This document shows, in pieces, positions 1 through 7,727 of a stretch of DNA of 64,000 nt (position 1 is the first letter of the stretch; every line of letters starts with the position of its first letter). This stretch comes from an uncultured Alphaproteobacteria bacterium (GTDB taxonomy: Bacteria; Pseudomonadota; Alphaproteobacteria; RF32; CAG-239), in assembly GCA_944392315.1 (NCBI GenBank), contig CALXWH010000020.1:29920-93919 (forward strand), read 5' to 3'. Under the pieces are notes generated by a model. It was given only the letters and a program-made list of their open reading frames with translations, searched no databases and was not told where the DNA came from. The translations under genes and the position numbers were made by a program.

Positions 1-164
1 GGTTGCGGGGGTGATTAAAAGCTCGGCAAAGGGGCGAGGTGGCAGAGAAAGAGCTAAGCCGCGAGTTTGGTCTGGGTGGAGAGTTTCGCTTTAAACTCGG
101 CAAGAGAGGAAAAGTGTTGCGGAGAGTGTGAAAAGAGGAAGAGAGTGAATAAGTTAAAAGTTGA

Positions 165-193
165 GGTTGTTATATAAAATTTCAGGGTATAAT
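165..193 (+). promoter_or_regulatory. Candidate promoter of ppx/gppA
   Basis: A consensus TATAAT lies at 188-193, about 40 bases before the ATG of the Ppx/GppA gene. The -35 side is poor: TTGTTA is 15 bases upstream and TTGAGG is too far. The call rests mainly on the -10 box. Confidence 0.35.
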
Positions 194-233
194 CTTGTAA
201 GGATTTGATTTTTTGCTTTGTTGCGGAGGACTT

Positions 234-1190
234 ATGGAAGAAAAAAAATTGGTGCAAACAGATGGTAAAACTTATTTTGCGGCGATGGATTTGGGGACGA
301 ACTCTAATCGTTTGTTGATTGTCAATGAAAAGGGCGAACCGGTTTATCGTGATGTCAAACATGTGGCGTTGGGTGAAAAATTGGCCGAAAATCATTGCTT
401 CTGTTCGCAGGCCATGGAACGTGCCATCTGCTCGTTTATGGATTTTTCGGAAATGCTGAAGCTCTATCATGTTCAAAAATATCGGGCAATTGCTACGGCC
501 GCTTGCCGGATGAGCTCTAACACCAAAGATTTTTTGCAAGAAGTCAAGAAAACCTCCGGTATTGATATTGATGTTATCAGCGAGTTTGAAGAGGCGCGCT
601 TAACCCTTTTGGGTGCTAAACTCAATGCCCCGAAAGATAAAAAATATTTGCTCGTTTATGACTTGGGCGGCGGTTCTACCGAGGTGACGCTGGCTACCAA
701 TTCGGCTAATCCGCAAATCTTGGCGACCGTTTCGGTGCCGCTTGGCGCGCGCAATTCTTCGGAAATGTTTAACCTCTTTCTTTATAATGAAGAAGGTGCT
801 TTGGCGTTGGAAGGGAAAGTTTTAGATTATCTGAAGCCGTTTTTGGAAAAAATTCAGGCGTTTGATTATAAAGAAAATTCGGCGCTGATTGCCACTTCTT
901 CCATGCCGCTTCGTTTGGTTTCTTGGATTAAGCATCATCCGAAATATGATAAATTTGCATCAGACGGCCAGACCGTTGCTCTTGATGAGGTGGAAAAGGT
1001 GATTGGCAATATGTTGCATATGTCGCTTCAAGAACGCTCCGAATCGCCCTATATCGGGCCGAACCGCGCTCCGATTTTTGTGGCGGCGGGCATCATCTTT
1101 CGGACTATCTATCGCGCGCTTGAACAAAAAGAAATGACCGCTTCGCTTAAAAGTGCGCAAGAGGCTATTGTGGCGGAATTGGCGGCGTAA
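234..1190 (+). CDS. ppx: Ppx/GppA family phosphatase
   Basis: Exopolyphosphatase or guanosine pentaphosphate phosphohydrolase, 318 residues, cytoplasmic. It shows the ASKHA-fold phosphate loops: MDLGTNSNRLLI near residue 20 and VYDLGGGSTEV near 145, with the acidic EFEEAR segment between them. I chose the ATG at 234 because GGAGGA lies just upstream; a TTG at 213 would add seven residues without a ribosome site. At about 320 residues it is the short form, lacking the C-terminal HD-like domain of long E. coli Ppx. The gene order ppx/gppA then rlmE is common in alphaproteobacteria. Polyphosphate and pppGpp activities cannot be told apart by sequence. Confidence 0.9.
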   Translation: MEEKKLVQTDGKTYFAAMDLGTNSNRLLIVNEKGEPVYRDVKHVALGEKLAENHCFCSQAMERAICSFMDFSEMLKLYHVQKYRAIATAACRMSSNTKDFLQEVKKTSGIDIDVISEFEEARLTLLGAKLNAPKDKKYLLVYDLGGGSTEVTLATNSANPQILATVSVPLGARNSSEMFNLFLYNEEGALALEGKVLDYLKPFLEKIQAFDYKENSALIATSSMPLRLVSWIKHHPKYDKFASDGQTVALDEVEKVIGNMLHMSLQERSESPYIGPNRAPIFVAAGIIFRTIYRALEQKEMTASLKSAQEAIVAELAA

Positions 1191-1306
1191 AATTAATGCG
1201 TGACTTTTTTGAAACATTCGGTTATTTTATCCCGCATTATTACGATGAGCTTATCGGATAACAGAGGAAAATAATTTTTTATTGAAAAAAAGCTTGGAGC
1301 AAATAA

Positions 1307-2014
1307 ATGGCTAAATTAACCAAATCGGCAAAAGAAGTACGCGGACGGAAAATGCTTACCGTCAAACTCAAAGAGGCAAAGTATCATACTTCTTCTTCCA
1401 ACAGATGGTTGGCTCGTCAACTCAATGATCCGTATGTGGCGGAGGCTAAAAGATTGGGTTATCGCTCTCGGGCGGCGTTTAAGCTTATCCAGTTGGATGA
1501 AAAATATAAATTCTTGGGCAAGCACAAGGTGATTGTGGATTTGGGCTGTGCACCGGGGGGATGGTCGCAGATTGCCGCGCTTAAACTAAAAGGAACGGGC
1601 AAACTCGTCGGGTTGGATATTTTGCCGACCGAACCGCTTGAGGGGGCAACATTTGTTTGTCAAGACTTTACCGAACCCGATGCCGATGAAAAATTATTGC
1701 AGCTTTTAGACGGCGCTAAGGCTGATGTGGTGATGAGCGATATGGCCGCCAACACCACCGGACATCAACAAACCGACCACTTGCGCACGATTGCTTTGGT
1801 GGAAGGGGCGTATGAATTTGCCAAAACCGTCTTAAACGAGGGTGGTATCTTTATTGCCAAAGTCTTTCAGGGGGGCGCCGAGGGCGAACTGCTGGCCGAT
1901 ATGAAAAAATGTTTTGCGAAAGTCTCACACTATAAACCCGATGCCAGCCGTGAAAAATCACCGGAAACATATGTGGTCGCGCAAGGTTTTCGCGATATTC
2001 AGGCACAGAAATAG
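1307..2014 (+). CDS. rlmE: 23S rRNA 2'-O-methyltransferase RlmE
   Basis: FtsJ/RrmJ family enzyme that methylates the 2'-OH of U2552 in 23S rRNA, using S-adenosylmethionine, late in 50S assembly. The 235-residue protein has the SAM loop VDLGCAPGGWSQ near residue 80 and the K-D-K-E tetrad: Lys in SRAAFKLI, Asp in SDMAAN, Lys in AKVFQGG and Glu in SPETYVVA. A lysine-rich N-terminal extension precedes the core. GGAG lies about ten bases before the ATG. It follows ppx/gppA on the same strand with a gap of 116 bases, so the two are probably cotranscribed. Confidence 0.95.
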   Translation: MAKLTKSAKEVRGRKMLTVKLKEAKYHTSSSNRWLARQLNDPYVAEAKRLGYRSRAAFKLIQLDEKYKFLGKHKVIVDLGCAPGGWSQIAALKLKGTGKLVGLDILPTEPLEGATFVCQDFTEPDADEKLLQLLDGAKADVVMSDMAANTTGHQQTDHLRTIALVEGAYEFAKTVLNEGGIFIAKVFQGGAEGELLADMKKCFAKVSHYKPDASREKSPETYVVAQGFRDIQAQK

Positions 2015-2159
2015 GCGAGGTTTGGATGTTTGATTTTCTCTTTGTGCCGCTGGAATGCTATCGTGTGGGTGTCTTTTATTTTTTATTGCATATTTTATTT
2101 TTTTACCGTAAGATATCCGCGAATCTAGCAAAGAATTCGGTTAATGACAAGGGCGCTCT

Positions 2160-2753
2160 ATGGCAAAGGTATCCAGAAGAAAAAAGTTTTTGAGAGTGGC
2201 GAAGCGTAAATTACTCAAACCGGTGATTTATGCCGTTGGTCTTAGTATCTTCTTGTATCTTGTTGTCGGGAATGTGGTTTTACAACGCAAAGTTATACAA
2301 GCTCAAACGCCTAGGTTCTTGATTACCAGAATTTCTGATACGTTTGATGAAACAGAGTTTATGCATTTGTTGCTGACGGCACAGGAAATCTTAAAAATGC
2401 CGAAGGCGTCAACGCAGTTGGTTGATTTTGCGAACGGTCCGTTTCCGGAGGCTTGCCCGAACTATCTGAAGCAACAACTTAACCGCATGAACTGGGAACC
2501 GCAGGCGTTTTTGGTTAGAGTGAAAAAATTATTTGGGATGTATGAGGTTTATGACCGTATTGCGCGCTTAGATGATACTATTTCGTTTTTGCAGACAGAA
2601 GTTGATGAAGGGCGCTTGCCGTATGCTATCAATGTGCAGATTGATATGCTCAAAAAAGAGCGCGCGGCGATTATCGGTAAGGATATTTCGCAGGAGGAAT
2701 ATAACTTTGTTGCGGAGTATAACGGCTTAATCTTGCGTCTGAAAAAGCTCTGA
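2160..2753 (+). CDS. Hypothetical single-pass membrane protein
   Basis: I do not recognise this 197-residue protein. A basic N-terminus (about 18 residues, many Lys/Arg) is followed by one hydrophobic segment at about residues 20-40 and then a soluble, mostly helical region. This fits an inner-membrane protein with a short cytoplasmic tail and a periplasmic domain. Codon use matches its neighbours and the ribosome site is weak (AAGGG). It is probably the last gene transcribed before the repeat field; the first good terminator is at 3161. Confidence 0.7.
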   Translation: MAKVSRRKKFLRVAKRKLLKPVIYAVGLSIFLYLVVGNVVLQRKVIQAQTPRFLITRISDTFDETEFMHLLLTAQEILKMPKASTQLVDFANGPFPEACPNYLKQQLNRMNWEPQAFLVRVKKLFGMYEVYDRIARLDDTISFLQTEVDEGRLPYAINVQIDMLKKERAAIIGKDISQEEYNFVAEYNGLILRLKKL

Positions 2754-2845
2754 GCGCGGCGGGGTGCCGGCGGCTGGTTATGTTGCTAAGTGCGGCGGCT
2801 TTGTTGGGAGCGCGGCGGTTGAGACGTGAGGTGCGGCAGTAGTAC

Positions 2846-2941
2846 GGTTGAGGAGAGAAGCACGGCGACGAGTTGTGTTGCTAGGTGTGGTTGAGGAGAG
2901 AAGCACGGCGACGAGTTGTGTTGCTAGGTGTGGTTGAGGCG
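2846..2941. repeat. 43-bp tandem repeat, about 2.2 copies
   Basis: GGTTGAGGAGAGAAGCAC starts at 2846 and again at 2889, and a third partial copy starts at 2932, giving a 43-base period. The two full copies look identical by eye, so the duplication is recent. Confidence 0.85.
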
Positions 2942-3160
2942 TGTGATGCAGAAACGATATTATGGTGCTGTAGGTAAGGAGAGAGTTTTTTTGAGAGGTG
3001 TCTTGCGTATTTGTAAATTTGGGTATATGATGTAAGGCGCGTTATAAATAGAGAATTTTCTGCTGAGTTTTCGGCAGAATTTAGGCGGGCGGAGTCAGAA
3101 GAAAAAGCAATCTTTTCTCTGTTAAGCTCAGAACTTGATGGAGAGATGAAGTTCGCTGAA

Positions 3161-3193
3161 AGATACTCGGGGGTTCTCGGGTATCTTTTTTTG
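3161..3193 (+). terminator. Rho-independent terminator
   Basis: GATACTCG pairs with CGGGTATC across a short G-rich loop and is followed by seven T residues. It is oriented to end transcription from the 2160 gene or from the repeat field. Confidence 0.75.
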
Positions 3194-3208
3194 TTGGGCA
3201 ACTTGTTG

Positions 3209-3485
3209 CCGCGGACTTAGTCCTTTATGGAGCAGAGTTTGAGGTGCTACGCGCGTGCTTCTTCCTTTGGGGCCGCGGACTTAGTCCTTTGTGGGGCGAA
3301 GTTTGGAGTGCTACGCGCGTGCTTCTTACATTGAGGCCGCGGACTTAGTCCTTTATGGAGCAGAGTTTGAGGTGCTACGCGCGTGCTTCTTACATTGAGA
3401 CCGCGGACTTAGTCCTTTGTGGGGCGAAGTTTGAGGTGCTACGCGTGTGCTTCTTCCTTTGGGGCTGCGGACTTAGTCCTTTATG
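3209..3485. repeat. 64-bp tandem repeat, 4.3 copies
   Basis: Units begin with C(C/T)GCGGACTTAGTCCTTT at 3209, 3273, 3337, 3401 and 3465, an exact 64-base period. Sub-variants alternate (ATGGAGCAGA versus GTGGGGCGAA), so a two-unit block was probably duplicated. Related single copies occur near 4821, 18660, 18935, 44290, 44470, 44540 and 50540, so this is a dispersed family that expanded here. The units abut without separate spacers, so it is not a CRISPR array. Confidence 0.9.
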
Positions 3486-3763
3486 AAGCGGCGGCGGAAC
3501 AAAATCGTGTGTTTCGTATTTTATTGCGGAGCTTTTTTCTTTTCCTTGATAAAGGGGCGTGTGGAGAGGGTGTGTGATTAAAAGTCGCAAAGTTGTATTC
3601 AGTTGACGAGCCTTTTTATGTCCTTGGCAAAGGGGAGCGTGGGGAAATTTGGTGTTTAAATGCCGTTTGTCTTGTTGGGGAGCTTAATCAGTTGCCCGTT
3701 GGGGCAAGTTTGCCACGCAAACTTGTTTGCTTGATTTGTTGAAAAGTGATTGTTGCGGTTAGA

Positions 3764-3995
3764 AAATCGCTCAAAAAGTATATACAATGTTATAGAGATA
3801 AGGCGAGGGGCGAGGCAGCCCTACGGGGCGTTGAAAACATCGTTTCCAACGGTGGATGAGTGGTTGATGTGCTTGGGCTTGTTGAGATAGGTAAATCACT
3901 CAAAAAGCATATACAATGTTATAGAGATAAGGCGAGGGGCGAGGCAGCCCTACGGGGCGTTGAAAACATCGTTTCCAACGGTGGATGAGTGGTTG
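3764..3995. repeat. Direct repeat, two 103-bp copies, period 129
   Basis: Copy one is 3764-3866 and copy two is 3893-3995, nearly identical. Each ends with a near-palindrome, CGTTGAAAAC against GTTTCCAACG. The same hairpin, in perfect form, recurs at 19159-19200 and 44875-44910 upstream of two LRR-like genes, so this is a member of the same dispersed family. Confidence 0.85.
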
Positions 3996-4265
3996 TGAAA
4001 GCCGTTTTTGTGGGAGTGGGAGAAAATCTTTGCTTTTTTCTGGAGGCTCAATTTCTTTTTAGGATGTGTATTGTTGCCTTTCAGGGCAAGTTGAACCGAT
4101 GTTCAACTTGGTGGCTTGTTTTTTTGATGAGCAGATATCCTCTTGAAAGAGTGGGGCGGTTATTCGTTGTTATTTATGGGTAGAGTAGGCAAGAGTGCAA
4201 GTGCGAACTTGGTGGCTTGTTTTTTTGACGTCGTTCGTGTGTTTTTAGTTACGGCTGCTTGCAAT

Positions 4266-4568
4266 CTATTCGCTTGGGCGGGCTTTTTCTTCTAAACTTA
4301 TTTTAAGCTCTTTGCCGTATAGTTGCAGTAAGCCGCTGATGACGTACCAATTTAGGCTCGTTTTGCCGCGTTCGGCTTTTTCTACTTTCCACGTGTAGGC
4401 GTGGATTTGCATTGCGACATCTTGGCAACTTAACCCATGTTTTTCGCGTTCGGTTTTGAGCAATTTGCCTAACTGTTTCCGAAACGCTATGGCGCTGGCG
4501 GAGCCTTGTTCGCTATATTGGCGGCGGCGGGCGATTTCGGCGGCGGATAATTCTGTTGTTTCTTCCAT
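4266..4568 (-). CDS. Small XRE-type HTH regulator
   Basis: A 100-residue protein with a Cro/C1-type helix-turn-helix at about residues 32-85: QLGKLLKTEREKHGLSCQDV, then the KVEKAERGKTSLNW turn. It has no second domain, so it is a small DNA-binding regulator or an antitoxin-type protein. I start at the ATG at 4568, with GGAG eight bases upstream; a GTG at 4577 would overlap that site. It lies directly downstream of a structured leader RNA with a terminator (4591-4751), so its expression may be attenuated. Confidence 0.7.
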   Translation of the reverse strand: MEETTELSAAEIARRRQYSEQGSASAIAFRKQLGKLLKTEREKHGLSCQDVAMQIHAYTWKVEKAERGKTSLNWYVISGLLQLYGKELKISLEEKARPSE

Positions 4569-4590
4569 GATTTTCACTCCTTTTTGTTAT

Positions 4591-4751
4591 TAAAACAAAA
4601 GGCACAGCTTTTGAAGCAGTGCCAGGGAGTTAGACAATCACATAAGTATGACTCTTCTTACCTTTATGTATACGCAAGAAGCTCCCTGACATTCGTCAAG
4701 GATTTAATACTTATGAGAGCGGTCTAAAGCCCTACTTCCATCTCTGAAAGT
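4591..4751 (-). ncRNA. Structured leader RNA or small RNA with terminator
   Basis: On the minus strand a promoter (4758-4785) is followed by about 160 bases ending in a strong hairpin, GGCACTGCTT/AAGCTGTGCC, with a T-rich tail, 25 bases before the HTH gene. Inside, two long-range pairings interleave: CATAAGTAT with ATACTTATG, and CAGGGAG with CTCCCTG. Their order is a-b-a'-b', so they form either a pseudoknot or mutually exclusive folds, as in attenuators and riboswitches. I cannot match it to a named family. A stand-alone small RNA is the alternative. Confidence 0.5.
4630..4692 (-). CDS. Possible 20-residue leader peptide
   Basis: ATG to TAA on the minus strand, inside the structured RNA, encodes a basic peptide with the segment FLRIHKGKK. 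The two arms of the CAGGGAG/CTCCCTG pairing sit at its start and just after its stop. The sequence also recalls the N-terminus of some IS transposases, so a decayed element is an alternative. No good ribosome site is visible. Confidence 0.25.
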   Translation of the reverse strand: MSGSFLRIHKGKKSHTYVIV

Positions 4752-4757
4752 TCTTTT

Positions 4758-4785
4758 ATCATAAAAGACCTTTCTTAAATTGCAA
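4758..4785 (-). promoter_or_regulatory. Promoter of the leader RNA
   Basis: Read on the minus strand: -35 TTGCAA, 16-base spacer, -10 TATGAT, in an AT-rich context. It is placed to start the RNA near 4751. Confidence 0.6.
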
Positions 4786-4820
4786 GCCTTTTTTGGGGTG
4801 GTGCACTTGGGCAAATTGTT

Positions 4821-4912
4821 GCCGCGGACTTAATCCTTTGTGGAGCAAAGTTTGAGGTGCTACGCGCGGACTTCTTCCTTTGAGGCTGGGACTTAGTTCT
4901 TTGTGGGGCTAG
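4821..4912. repeat. Dispersed copy of the 64-bp repeat
   Basis: CCGCGGACTTAATCCTTTG, then the GAGGTGCTACGCGCGGAC segment, then a second truncated start (GGGACTTAGTTCTTTG). This is about 1.4 units of the repeat expanded at 3209. Confidence 0.8.
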
Positions 4913-4957
4913 GGAATTTATAGCTTAAAAATATTTTTTTAACCGCGCCCAAATCTA

Positions 4958-4986
4958 TTGACATCCTGTCGGGGGTGTGCTAACTC
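4958..4986 (+). promoter_or_regulatory. Promoter upstream of the phage-like pair
   Basis: TTGACA at 4958, a 17-base spacer and TAACTC at 4981. About 140 bases of leader with two terminator hairpins separate it from the first gene. Confidence 0.5.
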
Positions 4987-5031
4987 TTTTTTATGATGGC
5001 GGTCGTGTTTGTGGTTGGCCGCTTTTGTTTT

Positions 5032-5054
5032 GCCTGCATCTGCAGGCTTTTTTT
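5032..5054 (+). terminator. Terminator or attenuator in the leader, first hairpin
   Basis: GCCTGCA and TGCAGGC pair across a two-base loop and are followed by seven T residues. It lies between the 4958 promoter and the 5129 gene. Confidence 0.7.
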
Positions 5055-5089
5055 ATGCGCGGAAAAATATTTTTTTCGCTTGGTTTAAC

Positions 5090-5117
5090 AGGCACCTTTT
5101 TTAGGTGTCTTTTTTTA
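5090..5117 (+). terminator. Terminator or attenuator in the leader, second hairpin
   Basis: AGGCACCT pairs with AGGTGTCT (one G-U) and is followed by seven T residues, only 12 bases before the start codon of the 5129 gene. It would block read-through into that gene unless overridden. Confidence 0.6.
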
Positions 5118-5128
5118 TTGGGAGATTT

Positions 5129-6484
5129 ATGATGAAGGGATTGACTAACGCTTTATCGCAGAGCACTCATACCGGCAGTGATATCGGTGATTTGGTTTAT
5201 GCCGTCAATAATACCGGTGCTAATATTGTTAAAAATCAAAAGGTTTGGTTAAATAAACATAATCTTGATGAAAGTGAGTCAGCGTTTTCACAGTATGATA
5301 GAATATATTATTATAAATATTATCCTATTTTTGATTCAAATAATAATTTTTCAATATTGGATGATATGTACAGATATAAGTGGACTTATAATACAGACGA
5401 TAAAACTTGGACAATATCCGATACAAGTATTACAAGTATTTATACATCTAATTTCTTTTTACAGTATCATAATAATACTTATTATGGATTAAATTTGAGT
5501 AGTTGGAGCGGCACTGGTAGTTATTATAACTTTAAATATAATGAAACAGATAAAGAACCAATACAACAAGGTTATTGGATAAATGATACTTATAAAGTTG
5601 TTTGGGTATCTAATTATATTTATAATCTTATAAATAATAATGATTCTTCAATTATATATACTTTTGATTTTTCAAGTATAAGAGCATATATTACTACAAT
5701 TATATATAAAAATAATAAAATTTTAATAATTACAAACAACACTACTGGTAACAATGTTTATTGGTATCGGATTAACTTGGAGCAAGACTATGTGGGGCCG
5801 GATTCTTCCTTAACTGTAACGCCTTTAGTTGCTCTTGATAACAGTGTCGTCAGGACTAAAAATGTTATTATGTATTACACGGGTATTGAAAATGATGATT
5901 ATTTATTCACATTAGATACAACAAATGATACTCTTCCCAAAATAAGAACTTTATATGCTTATAAAATTGTTGATAATGATATTATATCTGCAATAGATTT
6001 ACAAGCAGATTTACAAGCATTAGTGGGGCAATCTTGTTATATTTTTTATGATGATAGAGTTAAGCGTTTGTATGTTTCAACAAATGATAAAATTTATTTA
6101 TTTACTTGGAAATCTGGTGAATTTGTAAATGAAAATATTACAATAAATCCTTTAGATTATATAACGCCTTATGATACATCTACTGGTTTTTGCTTTGCTT
6201 TATCAGATGATATGACAACTTTATTCTTGCACGGTATTACTACATCACAAAGAGGTACAGCATATGCATTTAAAAGAAAAACAACATCAGATGATTGGTA
6301 CGCCGAAAATTTTGCGCAATGCTCTTCTTTGTCCTTAACGGGGTTTGCTACGGGGGAAACGGATTCTCAAGGTCGTTATGAAGTTAATACAGTGTTGCCG
6401 GAGATTTTGAAGCTGACCTTAAATATTACACCAGATATAACAGATAATGACATCAGTTTTAGAGGAGAAGCCAATGACTACTAA
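5129..6484 (+). CDS. Phage-like virion or adhesin protein, propeller-like
   Basis: A 451-residue protein, rich in Tyr, Asn, Asp and beta-strand-like segments, with no signal peptide. The start (ALSQSTHTGSDIGDLVYAVN, then NTGANIVKNQKVWLNK) resembles N-terminal anchors of tail-fibre-type proteins on prophages. The interior looks like beta-propeller blades. GGGAGA precedes the ATG pair at 5129/5132. Base composition is mosaic: both ends and a short stretch near 5760-5840 have normal GC, while 5270-5750 and 5850-6300 are very AT-rich. This suggests constant ends with an exchanged middle. It overlaps the next gene by 11 bases. The family is inferred from composition and context, not from a firm motif. 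Confidence 0.6.
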   Translation: MMKGLTNALSQSTHTGSDIGDLVYAVNNTGANIVKNQKVWLNKHNLDESESAFSQYDRIYYYKYYPIFDSNNNFSILDDMYRYKWTYNTDDKTWTISDTSITSIYTSNFFLQYHNNTYYGLNLSSWSGTGSYYNFKYNETDKEPIQQGYWINDTYKVVWVSNYIYNLINNNDSSIIYTFDFSSIRAYITTIIYKNNKILIITNNTTGNNVYWYRINLEQDYVGPDSSLTVTPLVALDNSVVRTKNVIMYYTGIENDDYLFTLDTTNDTLPKIRTLYAYKIVDNDIISAIDLQADLQALVGQSCYIFYDDRVKRLYVSTNDKIYLFTWKSGEFVNENITINPLDYITPYDTSTGFCFALSDDMTTLFLHGITTSQRGTAYAFKRKTTSDDWYAENFAQCSSLSLTGFATGETDSQGRYEVNTVLPEILKLTLNITPDITDNDISFRGEANDY

Positions 6485-7469
6485 ATCTTATAAAGTTTAT
6501 GCAGGTATGTCTTTTAGTTATAAAATCACAAAATCTAAATACTTTGATTATGAAGTTTCTAAGGCGATTGAAGAAAATACCACGGATAACATAACTTTGG
6601 AGGAAAACCCCGGATTAAACATTAGCTTTGATTCGCTATCAAGTCCAAAATTGGTTACTATCTCTGAGGGATTGCTTCCTAATAAAAGCACTTTTGCGGG
6701 AACGGTTGGATACTTTGGACAATATCCGAATATCTTTTTATATGATAACCAAATCTACAAAGGGCTTATAGCGAATAAAGATATTACCGTACCTAATTTA
6801 TACGCTCAATATAATTATAATACTGGTGAAATGTTGTTAGGGTTTCATCCTATTGAGGGATTTGTATGGGCAGGGGCTACACTTAATCGTTCATCACTTC
6901 AAACAGATGGTAAATGCAATTTTGAAGTAAAAGGAACGCCGACATTTAGTGAACATATTGTTTCTGGATTAGACGCAAATAATTATTTGCATACTTCCTT
7001 TACAACACCTGATGACGGACAAATTGAAATAACCGCTAAAATTATAATAAATACTTCTTATAATTGGCAAGTTTGTTTTATGAATACAGCAACAGTTACA
7101 CATCTTATAAAAACTTTTAAGGGAACTGTGGGATTATATACTCTAAATTCAAATGATATGGGGAGCTTTGCCGTTACAAATGGTGATGTTGTTTGGGTGA
7201 AAGTTGTTATCACGTCTGAAAATTGTATACAGTATGTCATTAAAGACACTGGATATACTTTGGATACGTTACCTGATATATCTTCGTGGACGAAAAATGT
7301 GGAAACAACCGATAAGGTTATTAACACAGGTGAAAATAGTTACGTCATTGGGATAAATGCTGATACAAATTATTCGGTACAACATTGGTACGGAAGTGTT
7401 GACTTAGATAATTTTGTTATCAAAAACGGAAGCGGTGAGGTAATTTGGAAACCTATTGGAGAATTGTAA
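6474..7469 (+). CDS. Phage-like protein with concanavalin-like C-terminus
   Basis: A 331-residue protein. The first about 130 residues are of unknown fold. From about residue 150 onward, alternating strands (FEVKGTPTFSEHIV, then LHTSFTTPDDGQIEITAKI, then WYGSVDLDNFVIKN) look like a LamG/concanavalin A-type jelly roll of the sort found on carbohydrate- or host-binding tail proteins. I chose the ATG at 6474, which has GAGGAG upstream and overlaps the stop of the 5129 gene; an upstream ATG at 6447 lacks a site. It is AT-rich like its partner and ends just before the tRNA-Thr gene. Function is inferred. Confidence 0.6.
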   Translation: MTTKSYKVYAGMSFSYKITKSKYFDYEVSKAIEENTTDNITLEENPGLNISFDSLSSPKLVTISEGLLPNKSTFAGTVGYFGQYPNIFLYDNQIYKGLIANKDITVPNLYAQYNYNTGEMLLGFHPIEGFVWAGATLNRSSLQTDGKCNFEVKGTPTFSEHIVSGLDANNYLHTSFTTPDDGQIEITAKIIINTSYNWQVCFMNTATVTHLIKTFKGTVGLYTLNSNDMGSFAVTNGDVVWVKVVITSENCIQYVIKDTGYTLDTLPDISSWTKNVETTDKVINTGENSYVIGINADTNYSVQHWYGSVDLDNFVIKNGSGEVIWKPIGEL

Positions 7470-7481
7470 TTAAAATAAATA

Positions 7482-7508
7482 AAGCCCTTAGTATGTTGCT
7501 AAGGGCTT
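7482..7508 (-). terminator. Terminator of tRNA-Thr
   Basis: AAGCCCTTAG and CTAAGGGCTT form a perfect 10-bp stem with a seven-base loop. The minus-strand side is followed by TTATTTATTTT. It can also stop the converging phage-like pair. Confidence 0.8.
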
Positions 7509-7513
7509 GAAGC

Positions 7514-7590
<77 letters not shown>

Positions 7591-7651
7591 ATGCTCTACT
7601 CTTTAACAGTTTAATCTGAAAAACGCAAGTCTTTTTTTAGTTAGCGTGCAT

Positions 7652-7700
7652 AAAAAAATCCCCGCGCTTGTCTGTTCTTCTTTCAGCGCAGGGATTTTTC
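7652..7700 (-). terminator. Terminator of yqgE
   Basis: On the minus strand AAATCCCTGCGCT pairs with AGCGCGGGGATTT around a long loop, followed by a run of T. It lies 28 bases beyond the yqgE stop codon. Confidence 0.75.
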
Positions 7701-7727
7701 TTTGTTTCATCCTTTGGGGACTTTATT

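Larger units (their letters stand above)
2754..4265. other. Gene-free repeat field
   Basis: About 1.5 kb with no credible gene on either strand. Open frames here cover repeat units or terminators and lack ribosome sites. It holds a 43-bp tandem repeat (2846-2941), a terminator (3161), a 64-bp tandem repeat (3209-3485), a 103-bp direct repeat (3764-3995), and short hairpins such as CAAGTTTG/CAAACTTG near 3707-3730. Confidence 0.8.

Noticed and set aside
54..539. 161-codon minus-strand frame at the window start
   Set aside because: Antisense to the clear Ppx/GppA gene, with no ribosome site or domain.
2881..3201. 106-codon minus-strand open frame in the repeat field
   Set aside because: It begins inside a terminator, runs through the 43-bp tandem repeat and has no ribosome site or recognisable protein.
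3209..3485. Possible CRISPR array from regularly spaced repeats
   Set aside because: The 64-base units abut without unique spacers, units are similar along their whole length, and no cas genes are near.
4630..4692. Remnant of an IS transposase N-terminus
   Set aside because: The resemblance is limited to about 15 residues, and the flanking sequence shows neither further transposase coding nor convincing terminal repeats.
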